From the NCBI GenBank assembly GCA_002393575.1, contig DGSN01000059.1, forward strand, positions 25,371 to 89,370: 64,000 bases of DNA, in the 5' to 3' direction. Made by a program: the position numbers and the translations under genes. Below, piece by piece: positions 1 to 8,289 of the stretch; the stretch's first letter is position 1, and the number at the start of each line of letters is the position of its first letter. The notes below the pieces were generated by a model, which saw only the letters and a list, made by a program, of their open reading frames with translations, had not been told where the DNA came from and ran no database searches. Origin of the DNA: Prevotellaceae bacterium UBA4361. Lineage in GTDB: Bacteria > Bacteroidota > Bacteroidia > Bacteroidales > Bacteroidaceae.

Positions 1-99
1 TATTTTACTCTGCACATGAGATAAGTTACTTTCATTCTTCATTCCTCATTCTACATTTTTCATTCTACATTCTTCATTTTAAACCCATATCCCTTTCCC
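1..99. repeat. Copy of the AATGAAGAAT-family intergenic repeat
   Basis: The window opens in an A+T-rich element built from ATTCTTCATT-type words. It also has the core TATTTTACTCTGCACATGA, which recurs near 39765 and, in inverted form, near 38800 and 7620. It lies directly upstream of the GH51 gene, so that gene's promoter is either inside the repeat or left of the window. Confidence 0.75.
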
Positions 100-2688
100 G
101 TGCAAACAAAACACCTATCACTCCTTTTGGCATCCTTTGCCATCAGTATTGCAACCACAGTTGCAAGTACACCCAACCGAACAGACTCAGTCTTTCTTTT
201 CACCTATCACAATGGTCCTGCCACCGATGGCATCAAAGTGGCATATAGTTTCGACCAGAAGTATTGGACTCCCATTTCCAACTACAGTTTCGTAAAAAGC
301 GACTACGGCAACTGGGGAGCCAACAAGAAAATGTATTCCCCTTCTCTCGTTTTCGAACTGGGAAGATGGTATGCCGTATGGACTGTAAACCCCAATGTGA
401 ATCAGTTCGCAACTACATGCAGTTCCGATTTCTGGACATGGAAACCGCAAGACTACCCTTACACGAACGAGGGTGAGAACCTACAGAATTCCATTCTCAG
501 CAAGCAGGCAGGCGAGTTCATCGTGTCATATCTTACAAACAACGACAAGCACTACGAAACACGAAGCACCGACTTCAAGCATTGGAGCACCCCCACCCCT
601 ATCACCCCTGCAACATACGCAAAGAGACAGAAGGCCGTCACCCTTACTATCAATGGCACTGCCACACAGGGCGAACTCCACCGAGTCCCTTTCACATTCG
701 TCAAAGAACTAGAACAGAAAGTACACGATGCAACACTGCGCAACCAGCTCTATGACGAAAGCACCCGCGACGATGCACGTCGCTTCGAACAAGTGAAAGC
801 ACTCAAAGCATCCCTCACCGTCAATCTTAACGACACCAAACCCATTTCTCCAAATCTCATCGGAATCTTCTTCGAAGACATCAACTATAGTGCTGACGGT
901 GGACTCTATGCCGAACTCATTCAGAACCGCGACTTCGAGTATTCCTCACTCGACCGAGGAGAATGGAACGCAAAGAGCTTTTGGGAACTCAAGGGAGATG
1001 GCAGCCAGTTCTCCATCGCCACACAGCAACCCATCCACCCCAACAACCCACACTACGCAGTCCTCACCACATCGCAACCAGGTGCCGCACTCCAGAACAA
1101 CGGCTTCGATGGCATCGTTCTAAAAGAAAAGGACAAATACGATTTATCACTCTTCCTCAAGAGTCTGAACGGAACCACACAGAAAGTCAGAGTGCAACTA
1201 TTGGATGGCAACAAAGTGGTCGCACAAACCACACTCACCGCTTCCAACTCTTGGAAACGCCTTACCGCCACCTTCACCGCCACAGCACCCGCAGAGAAAG
1301 CAACACTCTCCATCCAGCCACTCACGCCAGGACAATTAGCTATCGACTTCGTCAGCCTCTTCCCTCAGAAAACATTCAAGGGCAGGAAAAACGGAATGCG
1401 TGCCGACCTGGCACAAACCCTTGCAGACCTCCATCCGCGCTTCGTACGATTCCCAGGAGGATGCGTTAGCCACGGCAACGGACTCGACAACATGTACCGA
1501 TGGAACAACACCATAGGACCACTCTGGGAGCGCAAAGGGCAAAGCAATCTCTGGGGCTACCACCAGTCACTTGGCATCGGATTCTACGAGTATTTCCAGT
1601 TCTGCGAAGACATCGGAGCCGAGCCCCTCCCCGTGCTGCCAGCAGGAGTGCCATGCCAAAACTCCTCCCGAGGCGGATACGGACAGCAAGGCGGTTTGCC
1701 TTGGGAGCAGATGGACGAATACGCACAGGAACTCCTCCACCTCATCGAATGGGCAAATGACGACCCCAAGACCTCCCCTTGGGCAAAGAAACGAGCCGAA
1801 GCAGGACACCCCAAACCTTTCAATCTCAAGATGATTGGCATAGGCAACGAAGACCTCATCAGCGACGTGTTTGAAGAACGATTCGTCTATCTCAACAAGA
1901 TAGTCAAGCAGAAATATCCCGACATACAAGTGGTGGGAACCGTCGGTCCTTTCTTCGAAGGCTCCGACTACGAAGCAGGATGGCAGTTGGCACGACGCGA
2001 AAACATCGACATCGTCGATGAACACTACTACGTCAACCCCGGCTGGTACATCCATTCCCAGAACTACTACGACAAATACGACCGCAACGGCACAAAAGTC
2101 TATTTGGGCGAATGGGCATCCCGAGGCAACCGTATGGAAAACGCACTCGCTGAAGCACTCCACATCACTAACCTTGAGCGCAATGCCGACGTAGTCGTCA
2201 TGTCGAGCTATGCACCGCTCCTCGCCAAGCAAGGACACACCCAGTGGAACCCCGACCTCATCTATTTCACCAACACACAAGTGATGCCAACCGTCAACTA
2301 CCACGTGCAGAAACTCTGTGGCAACAACGCTGGCTCACTCTATCTGCACTCACAACTCCAGGTAGAAGCCATCACCATGCAGCGCGACCGTGAACTTACA
2401 GTCCACAACGAAGCAGCCACCAAGAGAATCAGCTCTTCCGTCGTGAAAGACGAAACGACAGGCGACCTCATCGTGAAACTGGTGAACATCACCCCACTCC
2501 CTACCGACATGCAGATTCGTATGGGCGATTTGAAAGGCTATCTTCCACAGGCGCACCTATCCCAACTATCGGGCAAGCCTACTGACAAGGACATAGTTCC
2601 AACGGAAAGCACCATCACCGTTTCCTCCGACTTCCCATTCCAGCTGCCAGCCTACTCGTTTAGTGTCATTCGAATTCTAAAGAAATAA
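100..2688 (+). CDS. Secreted GH51 alpha-L-arabinofuranosidase
   Basis: Predicted to release terminal arabinose from arabinoxylan or arabinan side chains, in the periplasm or at the cell surface. A hydrophobic signal peptide spans residues 1-23. Residues about 30-165 look like part of a GH43-like beta-propeller (YSPSLVFELGRWYAVW) too short to be a full catalytic domain. A carbohydrate-binding-like sandwich covers about 285-420, followed by the GH51 barrel. The acid/base is Glu584 in GIGNEDL and the nucleophile is Glu671 in YLGEWAS, both intact. GTG is the only start that keeps the signal peptide; no in-frame ATG precedes it. The length of 862 residues fits Bacteroidales GH51 enzymes with an N-terminal extension. 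The coding strand is very C-rich and G-poor, unlike the GH43 genes at 4.8-7.5 kb. Confidence 0.9.
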   Translation: MQTKHLSLLLASFAISIATTVASTPNRTDSVFLFTYHNGPATDGIKVAYSFDQKYWTPISNYSFVKSDYGNWGANKKMYSPSLVFELGRWYAVWTVNPNVNQFATTCSSDFWTWKPQDYPYTNEGENLQNSILSKQAGEFIVSYLTNNDKHYETRSTDFKHWSTPTPITPATYAKRQKAVTLTINGTATQGELHRVPFTFVKELEQKVHDATLRNQLYDESTRDDARRFEQVKALKASLTVNLNDTKPISPNLIGIFFEDINYSADGGLYAELIQNRDFEYSSLDRGEWNAKSFWELKGDGSQFSIATQQPIHPNNPHYAVLTTSQPGAALQNNGFDGIVLKEKDKYDLSLFLKSLNGTTQKVRVQLLDGNKVVAQTTLTASNSWKRLTATFTATAPAEKATLSIQPLTPGQLAIDFVSLFPQKTFKGRKNGMRADLAQTLADLHPRFVRFPGGCVSHGNGLDNMYRWNNTIGPLWERKGQSNLWGYHQSLGIGFYEYFQFCEDIGAEPLPVLPAGVPCQNSSRGGYGQQGGLPWEQMDEYAQELLHLIEWANDDPKTSPWAKKRAEAGHPKPFNLKMIGIGNEDLISDVFEERFVYLNKIVKQKYPDIQVVGTVGPFFEGSDYEAGWQLARRENIDIVDEHYYVNPGWYIHSQNYYDKYDRNGTKVYLGEWASRGNRMENALAEALHITNLERNADVVVMSSYAPLLAKQGHTQWNPDLIYFTNTQVMPTVNYHVQKLCGNNAGSLYLHSQLQVEAITMQRDRELTVHNEAATKRISSSVVKDETTGDLIVKLVNITPLPTDMQIRMGDLKGYLPQAHLSQLSGKPTDKDIVPTESTITVSSDFPFQLPAYSFSVIRILKK

Positions 2689-2696
2689 TAAAAGTT

Positions 2697-2757
2697 TAGT
2701 GTGAAGCGTGGAGCGTGAAGCGATTGAGCCGGATGGCATTTTTTTATTTTTAATTTT
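2697..2757. repeat. GTGAAGCGTGGAGCG repeat fragment with CCGGATGGCATT
   Basis: Immediately after the GH51 stop there is a direct duplication (GTGAAGCGTGGAGCGTGAAGCG) followed by GCCGGATGGCATT and a T-rich tail. The inverse word AATGCCATCCGG recurs near 8328 and, with small changes, near 31192 and 62095. It may act as a transcript end, but I see no clear stem. Confidence 0.5.
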
Positions 2758-2890
2758 TAAATTACCAAAGAATCCCTTTTAACCCTTTAAATCCCTGATT
2801 GTACTTCCAATGGTGTCGGATTGATGGAAAAAAACTTTCAAATACCCACTTCCGACTGTCATTTCACTCATAAATCATCATTTAAGGGTA

Positions 2891-2921
2891 TTGCCACAAC
2901 AGATATTTCATCGTAACTTTG
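2891..2921 (+). promoter_or_regulatory. Bacteroidetes-type promoter with no known gene downstream
   Basis: TTG at 2891-2893 and TAACTTTG at 2914-2921 are separated by 20 bases, matching the Bacteroidetes -33/-7 pattern. No recognised gene follows for 1.6 kb on this strand, so it may drive a small RNA or a very short peptide. Confidence 0.55.
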
Positions 2922-2927
2922 CACCGT

Positions 2928-3158
2928 GAAAATAAAGGTATGAACACTCATTGTTACAACCTTTCAAAAACATGGATGCAAAACCAAACTGAACCATTCG
3001 TTTAGATCTTTACTCATCAATAAAACATAGGGACAAGTCGAGAGACACACTCCACCATTTTAGAATTACGTAACCATAAATTTGTTATGACTGCTGCTGG
3101 CTCAAAAAAGAGCTGGCAGTTGTCATTTAAAAAGAGAGTTTTTCGCTTCTCTTTTTCC
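2928..3158 (+). ncRNA. Candidate small transcript with a 21-codon ORF
   Basis: Bounded on the left by the promoter at 2891-2921. On the right are a long hairpin (ATGAC...GTCAT ends, 3087-3126) and then a perfect 9-bp stem, AAAAAGAGA/TCTCTTTTT (3129-3156), ending in a T run like an intrinsic terminator. Inside, an ATG at 2940 opens a 21-codon frame to TAG at 3003-3005 (begins MNTHCYNLSK). It could be a regulatory RNA, a leader peptide or an unused frame. I do not recognise it as a known RNA family. Confidence 0.35.
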
Positions 3159-3178
3159 AATGGGGACTGATTTCAGTT

Positions 3179-3312
3179 AATCCCCAGTCGCGTAATTGTT
3201 AATCCCCAGTCGCGTAATCGTCAATCCCCAGTCGCGTAATCGTTAATCCCCAGTCGCGTAATCGTTAATCCCCAGTCGCATGATTGCAAATCCTTACTCG
3301 ATTTCGAGATAA
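3179..3312. repeat. Exact 22-base tandem repeat, six units
   Basis: Units beginning TCCCCAGTCGCGTAA start at 3181, 3203, 3225, 3247 and 3269, with a degenerate sixth at 3291 (TCCTTACTCG), so the period is exactly 22. The first five units are nearly identical. There is no spacer variation as in CRISPR. It lies between two convergent genes. Related arrays with the same period occur near 13.7 kb and 25.35 kb. Confidence 0.9.
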
Positions 3313-3336
3313 GTTTCAATGGCGCAAAATGGGAGT

Positions 3337-3438
3337 CCCAGCCCATGAATATGGGTGGAAAAGGAAAGCCGCCAAAAAGCCTATGCTTTGATAGAACTTT
3401 TCTGGCGGCATACTTTGCCCTTTTCTCAAAGGGCTGGG
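3337..3438. other. Structured segment with competing stems, possible CE6 terminator
   Basis: CCCAGCCC (3337-3344) can pair with GGGCTGGG (3431-3438) as an outer stem, or its 3' half can pair locally with ATGGG (3351-3355). Inside, GCCGCCA (3368-3374) pairs with TGGCGGC (3403-3409). GCCCTTT (3417-3423) pairs with AAAGGGC (3428-3434), which competes with the outer stem. On the minus strand the GCCGCC stem is followed by a T-rich stretch and lies downstream of the CE6 gene, so a terminator role fits. The 90 bases from 3439 to the CE6 stop show nothing further. Confidence 0.5.
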
Positions 3439-3528
3439 TTGTTAATTGATTTAATGTGTTTAGTTTAGTAAATGTATTCCATGTAGGTTGTGTTCATGCA
3501 ATTGGGTTGCAATAGATTTTTAGAGCTA

Positions 3529-4572
3529 CTATTTTCCAATCAACTTGCCACGGACGACGTAAAGACCTGTTGGCAGGGACTGAAAGTCGGTAGGACGGTT
3601 GTACGTTCCGACACGAACGCCTTGAAGATTGTAAATGTTATTGTCTTGATGGTAGGAATCAGCAGTGATTTCCGGGATGGCATCATAGATGGGTGAGTAG
3701 TTCGCCGTGTGTTCCATCTGGATATCCGTGATGCCCATGAGTTGCAGCATTTTCTCTGCATAGCGGGTTCCAATGATGCGATAGCCTTCGGCAAGGAAAT
3801 GGAGATGGTCGTCTCTGCCTGGGCAGTTCTGCGAGGAAATGACATGGGCTGTAGGAATGGTTTTCTGGATGTTGTTGATGATGGAGTTGTGTCCCCAGCA
3901 AGCACCTCCTTGTTCTCTGTCGAGCAGTTGTCCTACGAGCAAGGGAATATCTTCTGCATGGAGGTTGAGGTCGTCGAGCAAGTCGTTGTAGAGTGTCTTG
4001 ACTTTGGTAGGCCAGTTCTGGTCGCCATTGTTGCTGCATCCCTGATGGAGAAGGAATCCTTTGATGACTCCCGAACGGGCTGCGAGTTTGGCACAAGTGA
4101 GGAGACGCTTGTAGGGTTGATTCCCATATTCTTGCATATAGTTCTGGAACCACTGTGCTTCGCCACTGAGGGAAGCAGGGTCGAAGTCCTTCATCAGGTG
4201 CTCGATGCGGCATCCGCCTATTGCCACGTTGATGATGCCCACAGTGATGGAATCAGGCAGGTTGGCAACCATCGTCCGTCCGAAGTAGTCGGCTGGGGTG
4301 AGTCCTGTGTAAGAACGACAGAGAGGTGGCGTGGCTGTGTACCATCGATAGGCTTGCCTCACAGGGTTGGCGTTATTGAATGGCACTGCTGGCATCATCT
4401 TGAATCGAGGGTCTATGTCCTTGAGGTCTTCAGCTTCTATGCTGGCATTGCCTTCCATGTTCGACTGTCCGAAGCAAAGATAGATGTAAAAATTCGGGTC
4501 TTGTGCATGGATAGTGAGCATGATGAAACTTGCTGCAATGGTTGTGCAAAGACGATGAAACTGATGATTCAT
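3529..4572 (-). CDS. Secreted CE6-like acetyl(xylan) esterase
   Basis: A SGNH-type esterase of the carbohydrate esterase 6/sialate-esterase group, likely removing acetyl groups from xylan. The signal peptide ends near residue 23 (TIHAQDP). The nucleophile is Ser37 in CFGQSNMEG. Block III-like residues sit in LLHQGCSNNGD (about 174-184), and the Asp255/His258 pair lies in RDDHLHF. The length of 347 residues is normal. The last 40 residues (IYNLQGVRVG...GLYVVRGKL) resemble short C-terminal tails of secreted Prevotellaceae proteins, possibly a sorting signal. It is convergent with the GH51 gene and divergent from the GH43 pair, fitting an arabinoxylan side-chain cluster. The exact sugar substrate is inferred. 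Confidence 0.82.
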   Translation of the reverse strand: MNHQFHRLCTTIAASFIMLTIHAQDPNFYIYLCFGQSNMEGNASIEAEDLKDIDPRFKMMPAVPFNNANPVRQAYRWYTATPPLCRSYTGLTPADYFGRTMVANLPDSITVGIINVAIGGCRIEHLMKDFDPASLSGEAQWFQNYMQEYGNQPYKRLLTCAKLAARSGVIKGFLLHQGCSNNGDQNWPTKVKTLYNDLLDDLNLHAEDIPLLVGQLLDREQGGACWGHNSIINNIQKTIPTAHVISSQNCPGRDDHLHFLAEGYRIIGTRYAEKMLQLMGITDIQMEHTANYSPIYDAIPEITADSYHQDNNIYNLQGVRVGTYNRPTDFQSLPTGLYVVRGKLIGK

Positions 4573-4651
4573 ATTATAATAAATGAATTTCTTTTACGTG
4601 ATATTTTTATTTGGATGTTGTAACAATCAACTTAGTATTTCTTTTTCGATG

Positions 4652-4659
4652 CAAATGTA
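4652..4659 (-). promoter_or_regulatory. Probable -7 element upstream of the CE6 gene
   Basis: On the minus strand this reads TACATTTG, matching TAnnTTTG, about 80 bases upstream of the CE6 start. No convincing TTG is seen at the usual spacing, so the call is weak. Confidence 0.35.
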
Positions 4660-4774
4660 GGGAATCATTTCTGAATGGAATAAAAGAATTGTAACATAAA
4701 GTTTATGGTTTGTAAATAAGGGTTTGAATAGGTGGCTTTGGTTTCAAAAATGATAGTTTTTGTAACATTTTCCA

Positions 4775-4805
4775 TTGCATGATGGGAAGAAAGAGGTTAT
4801 CTTTG
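4775..4805 (+). promoter_or_regulatory. Promoter of the GH43 pair
   Basis: TTG at 4775-4777 and TATCTTTG at 4798-4805 are 20 bases apart. The element ends about 20 bases before the first GH43 start codon, giving a very short leader. Confidence 0.7.
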
Positions 4806-4824
4806 CAAATAAAATTATCAAAAG

Positions 4825-6183
4825 ATGAAAAGAATTGCATTTCTTCTGCTTTTTGCCATATCTATGATGAACGTGGCTATGGCTCAGAACCCTATTGTCA
4901 GAAATCAGTTTACGGCTGACCCTACGGCTCGCGTATTTAATGGTAAGGTGTATCTGTATCCTTCACACGACATACTTCCTCCTGAGGACTACGACAGGAA
5001 GGATTGGTTTTGCATGGCGGACTATCATGTGTTTTCATCTGAGAATCTGACGGACTGGACGGACCACGGCATGATTGTGACTCAGAACAAGGTGCCTTGG
5101 GTGAGACCAAATTCGTATTCGATGTGGGCACCTGATTGTGTTTATAGAAACGGAAAGTATTATTTCTACTTCCCTTCGGCTCCTAAGGCTGGTGGCGGAT
5201 TTGCTGTGGGTGTTGCCATTGCTGACAATCCTGAAGGTCCGTTCGTTCCTGAGCCTGAACCTATCAAGGGTATCAACGGCATCGACCCTTGTGTGCTTCA
5301 GGCTTCGGATGGGAATGCCTACATCTTCTGGGGCAATGGGCGTTGCGCGAAGCTGAAGGAGAACATGAAGGAACTGGCTGACGACAATCCGAGGGAGATG
5401 GTGAGATGGGGCAACCGCGAGATGGAAATGGTGGGTGTGAATTGCTTGCAGGGTCTGCCTAACCGTCAGGCTGAAGGTCCATTTGCCTTTGAATATAATG
5501 GCAACTATTATCTGACATACCCTTACGTGAGGGAAAAGACTGAAGTGCTTGCATACGCCATGAGCAAGAACCCGATGGGTCCATACGAATATAAGGGTCT
5601 GATTATGGAGGAACAGCCCAACGGTTGCTGGACGAATCATCACAGCATTATCAATTACAAGGGACAGTGGTATCTCTTCTATCATCATAACTACTACTCG
5701 CCTAACGATGACAAACGCCGTTCTGCCTGCATCGAGAAGTTGTCCTTCAATGCGGATGGAACGATTCAGTTGGTGAAACAAACATTAAGAGGTGTGGGTG
5801 TGAGCGATGCTTTCAAGGAGATACAGATTGACAGGTATTCATCGATTTCTAATCGAGGTGTGGAGTTTGCGTATCTTGACACGCTGAACAGGTTTGATGG
5901 ATGGAAAACGGTGATGACAGAGAGGAATGCTTTCGTGCAGTATAATCAGGTTGATTTTTCAAACGGCGCAAAAGGTCTGGTGTGCAGAGCCCAATCGCAA
6001 GGAGGTGCTAAAGTGAGCATCTACGCCGATGGTGAGAAGATTGCCAGCGTGAAGGTGAAGGCAGGAAAGGCTTTCGGAGATTTTTCGTGCAAGGTGAAAA
6101 AGGCTGTGAAGGGTGTGAAAGACTTGAAAGTGGTACTGGATAAGGGTGATGCGGAAATTGATTATATTATATTTAAGAAATGA
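4825..6183 (+). CDS. Secreted GH43 glycosidase with C-terminal CBM6-like domain
   Basis: A five-bladed-propeller glycosidase, probably an arabinofuranosidase or xylosidase acting on arabinoxylan. The signal peptide is residues 1-20 (ends NVAMAQ). The three GH43 acids are visible: base Asp32 in TADPTARV, Asp154 in GIDPCVLQ and proton donor Glu217 in QAEGPFAF. The region after about residue 340 is a beta-sandwich of CBM6 type. The next gene starts within the last codons (ATGA overlap), so the two are translated from one message and may be coupled. It shares about the same layout as its neighbour and is probably an old duplicate. The coding strand is G-rich, the opposite of the GH51 gene. Confidence 0.88.
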   Translation: MKRIAFLLLFAISMMNVAMAQNPIVRNQFTADPTARVFNGKVYLYPSHDILPPEDYDRKDWFCMADYHVFSSENLTDWTDHGMIVTQNKVPWVRPNSYSMWAPDCVYRNGKYYFYFPSAPKAGGGFAVGVAIADNPEGPFVPEPEPIKGINGIDPCVLQASDGNAYIFWGNGRCAKLKENMKELADDNPREMVRWGNREMEMVGVNCLQGLPNRQAEGPFAFEYNGNYYLTYPYVREKTEVLAYAMSKNPMGPYEYKGLIMEEQPNGCWTNHHSIINYKGQWYLFYHHNYYSPNDDKRRSACIEKLSFNADGTIQLVKQTLRGVGVSDAFKEIQIDRYSSISNRGVEFAYLDTLNRFDGWKTVMTERNAFVQYNQVDFSNGAKGLVCRAQSQGGAKVSIYADGEKIASVKVKAGKAFGDFSCKVKKAVKGVKDLKVVLDKGDAEIDYIIFKK

Positions 6184-7529
6184 ATAAATACTTGATTATG
6201 AAAAGAAACTTCTTACATCTTTGCCCTGCGTTTCTCATGGGTATGTTTGCTCTGAATATGCAGGCTCAGGATCCTATTATTCAGACGAAATTTACTGCCG
6301 ACCCTGCACCGATGGTGTATAACGACACGGTTTTCCTTTATACGACTCACGATGAGGACGATGCCGATGGGTTCAAGATGAAGGATTGGCTGCTCTACAC
6401 TTCGACCGACATGGTGAACTGGAAGGATTGTGGTGCCGTAGCTTCTCTGAAGGATTTCAAGTGGTATGATGGTGACAATGGTGCTTGGGCTGAGCAGGTC
6501 GTTGAGCGAGATGGAAAGTTCTATATGTACTGCCCAATTCATGGGCATGGCATCGGTGTGCTTGTTGCAGATTCGCCATACGGTCCGTTTGTTGACCCTA
6601 TCGGCAAACCGCTCGTCTGGCAACGTGAGCACTGGGACGACATCGACCCAACGGTGTGGATAGACACTGACGGACAGGCATATATGTATTGGGGAAACCC
6701 AAATGTGTATTATGTGAAGTTGAACAAGGACATGATTTCCTATTCTGGCAAAATCACAAAACTGGATTACAAAATCATTGATTATCAGGAAGGTCCTTGG
6801 TTCTATAAGCGCAATGGGCATTACTACTTGGCATTTGCATCGACCTGTTGTCCTGAAGGCATTGGCTATGCCATGAGTGATTCGCCAACGGGTCCTTGGA
6901 AGTATAAAGGACACATCATGAACCACACCGACCGCACTCGTGGCAATCACCCAGGTATTATCGATTACAAGGGACAGAGTTGGGTGTTTGGATTGAATTA
7001 TGACATCTTGAGGATTTCTACACCTAAGCATCATGAAAGACGCTCGGTGAGTGTTGCCCCTATGCACTACAATATAGACGGAACGATTCAGGAGGTTCCG
7101 TATTTCAAAGATACGAAGTTGGAAGCTGTAGATGTATTCAACCCATACCAAAAGGTAGAGGCAGAAACGATGGCTTGGGGTTACGGATTAAAAACATTTG
7201 AGGAGCACAAAGACGGAAAGACTTTCATTGCTCTGAGAGACATTGATGATGGTGAGACGCTTTTGCTGAAGAATGTGAATTTGGGTGCTGGTGCCAATTC
7301 CTTTACTGCTACCACAGCTTCCATGTATAAAGGTGGCACGATTGAAATACTTGCGAATGGCATACGCATTGGGAAACTGAAAGTGCCTCAGACTGGAAGC
7401 ACAGAAAAGTATGCTACATCAACCTGCAAGTTGAAAAACAATGCTGGAATCTGCAACCTCACTTTCGTTTTCAAAGGAAAGAAGGTGAAGAAGGATATGT
7501 TCAGATTCGATGCTTGGGAAATGAAATGA
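6180..7529 (+). CDS. Second secreted GH43 glycosidase with CBM6-like domain
   Basis: Same architecture as the upstream GH43. Asp41 in FTADPAPMV, Asp156 in DIDPTVW and Glu204 in YQEGPWFY supply the catalytic acids. A CBM6-like sandwich begins near residue 325 (QKVEAETMAWGYG). The start at 6180 overlaps the previous stop by four bases. An alternative ATG at 6198 gives a cleaner signal peptide (MKRNFLHLCP...MQAQ) and is equally plausible. Together the two enzymes probably act on different linkages of the same decorated glycan. There is no SusC/SusD nearby, so uptake of the products must use another locus. Confidence 0.87.
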   Translation: MNKYLIMKRNFLHLCPAFLMGMFALNMQAQDPIIQTKFTADPAPMVYNDTVFLYTTHDEDDADGFKMKDWLLYTSTDMVNWKDCGAVASLKDFKWYDGDNGAWAEQVVERDGKFYMYCPIHGHGIGVLVADSPYGPFVDPIGKPLVWQREHWDDIDPTVWIDTDGQAYMYWGNPNVYYVKLNKDMISYSGKITKLDYKIIDYQEGPWFYKRNGHYYLAFASTCCPEGIGYAMSDSPTGPWKYKGHIMNHTDRTRGNHPGIIDYKGQSWVFGLNYDILRISTPKHHERRSVSVAPMHYNIDGTIQEVPYFKDTKLEAVDVFNPYQKVEAETMAWGYGLKTFEEHKDGKTFIALRDIDDGETLLLKNVNLGAGANSFTATTASMYKGGTIEILANGIRIGKLKVPQTGSTEKYATSTCKLKNNAGICNLTFVFKGKKVKKDMFRFDAWEMK

Positions 7530-7681
7530 AGTGTGAAGAATAAAAAATGAAGAATGTGTGCTTCGCTTAAATGAAGAATGAAGAGTTAAAAATGAAGAAT
7601 GAAAATTACTCATTCGATGAGCAGAGTAAAATATATTCTTAATTCTACATTCTTCATTCTTCATTTAATACCTTTCTTCAT
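7530..7681. repeat. AATGAAGAAT-family inverted repeat between convergent genes
   Basis: The left half carries AATGAAGAAT words. The centre has the core GAGCAGAGTAAAATAT, and the right half carries ATTCTTCATT words, so the two halves can pair into a long stem. It fills the whole gap between the GH43 gene and yigZ, which end towards each other, and may stop transcription in both directions. Confidence 0.75.
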
Positions 7682-8287
7682 TTAAAAGCTTTCGTCTATG
7701 ATACGAAGAGCGAGGATGGATTCTAATCGAGAGCGGAGACGTGGCATGCAATCACGACGAATGCTCAACGACATGGTGCAGAGTTCGTTCTCGTAGCCTT
7801 GGGAAAGGATAGTTGGGTTTTCTTCTTTCACAATGCGCATCACACTATTCATGTCGGGATAATTGAACGCGATATGAATGGTGTCATCGATGGTTTTCTG
7901 AATGATTTCCGCTGCACCGATGGCTTCTGCTGCTGCCAATCGGTAAGCAACAATAAGTCCGCTTGTGCCGAGTTTGATGCCTCCGAAATAGCGGACAACG
8001 ATGATGAGAATGTTGGTAAGTTCGTTGGAATTGATTTGTCCGAGAATGGGCTTACCAGCCGTACCCGAAGGCTCTCCATTGTCGTTGGCACGAAATTCAG
8101 TCCGTTCAGCACCAAGCATATAGGCATAACACACATGGCGTGCATCGTAGTATTTTTTCTGATACTCCCCTACTCGCTCTTTCACTTCCTCGACTGAAGA
8201 TACAGGAAAAGCGAAGGCAAGAAATTTGCTTCGCTTCTCTGTGTATATACCATCGGATGGTGCTTTTATGGTTTTGTATGTGTCCAT
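7682..8287 (-). CDS. yigZ: YigZ/IMPACT family protein
   Basis: A small soluble protein of the YigZ/IMPACT (UPF0029) family, found in nearly all bacteria. Its role is not firmly settled; a translation-related or nucleic-acid-binding function is usually proposed. Family signatures are visible: KRSKFLAFAFPV near the N-terminus, DARHVCYAYMLG, and NDNGEPSGTAGKPIL around residues 65-80, then IIVVRYFGGIKLGTSGLI. The C-terminal ferredoxin-like half follows. The length of 201 residues is normal. It is the last gene of a long minus-strand series and is separated from the upstream DUF1015 gene by a repeat element. Confidence 0.9.
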   Translation of the reverse strand: MDTYKTIKAPSDGIYTEKRSKFLAFAFPVSSVEEVKERVGEYQKKYYDARHVCYAYMLGAERTEFRANDNGEPSGTAGKPILGQINSNELTNILIIVVRYFGGIKLGTSGLIVAYRLAAAEAIGAAEIIQKTIDDTIHIAFNYPDMNSVMRIVKEENPTILSQGYENELCTMSLSIRRDCMPRLRSRLESILALRIIDESF

Positions 8288-8289
8288 CT

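Noticed and set aside
3179..3312. CRISPR array
   Set aside because: Units are contiguous 22-mers without variable spacers and no cas gene is present.
3709..4623. 304-codon plus-strand frame opposite the CE6 gene
   Set aside because: The minus strand encodes a complete esterase with catalytic residues; this frame has none.
7419..7664. Short frames starting MKNEECRIKN or similar, also near 8106-8369 and 39536-39826
   Set aside because: They are translations of the AATGAAGAAT repeats, not genes.
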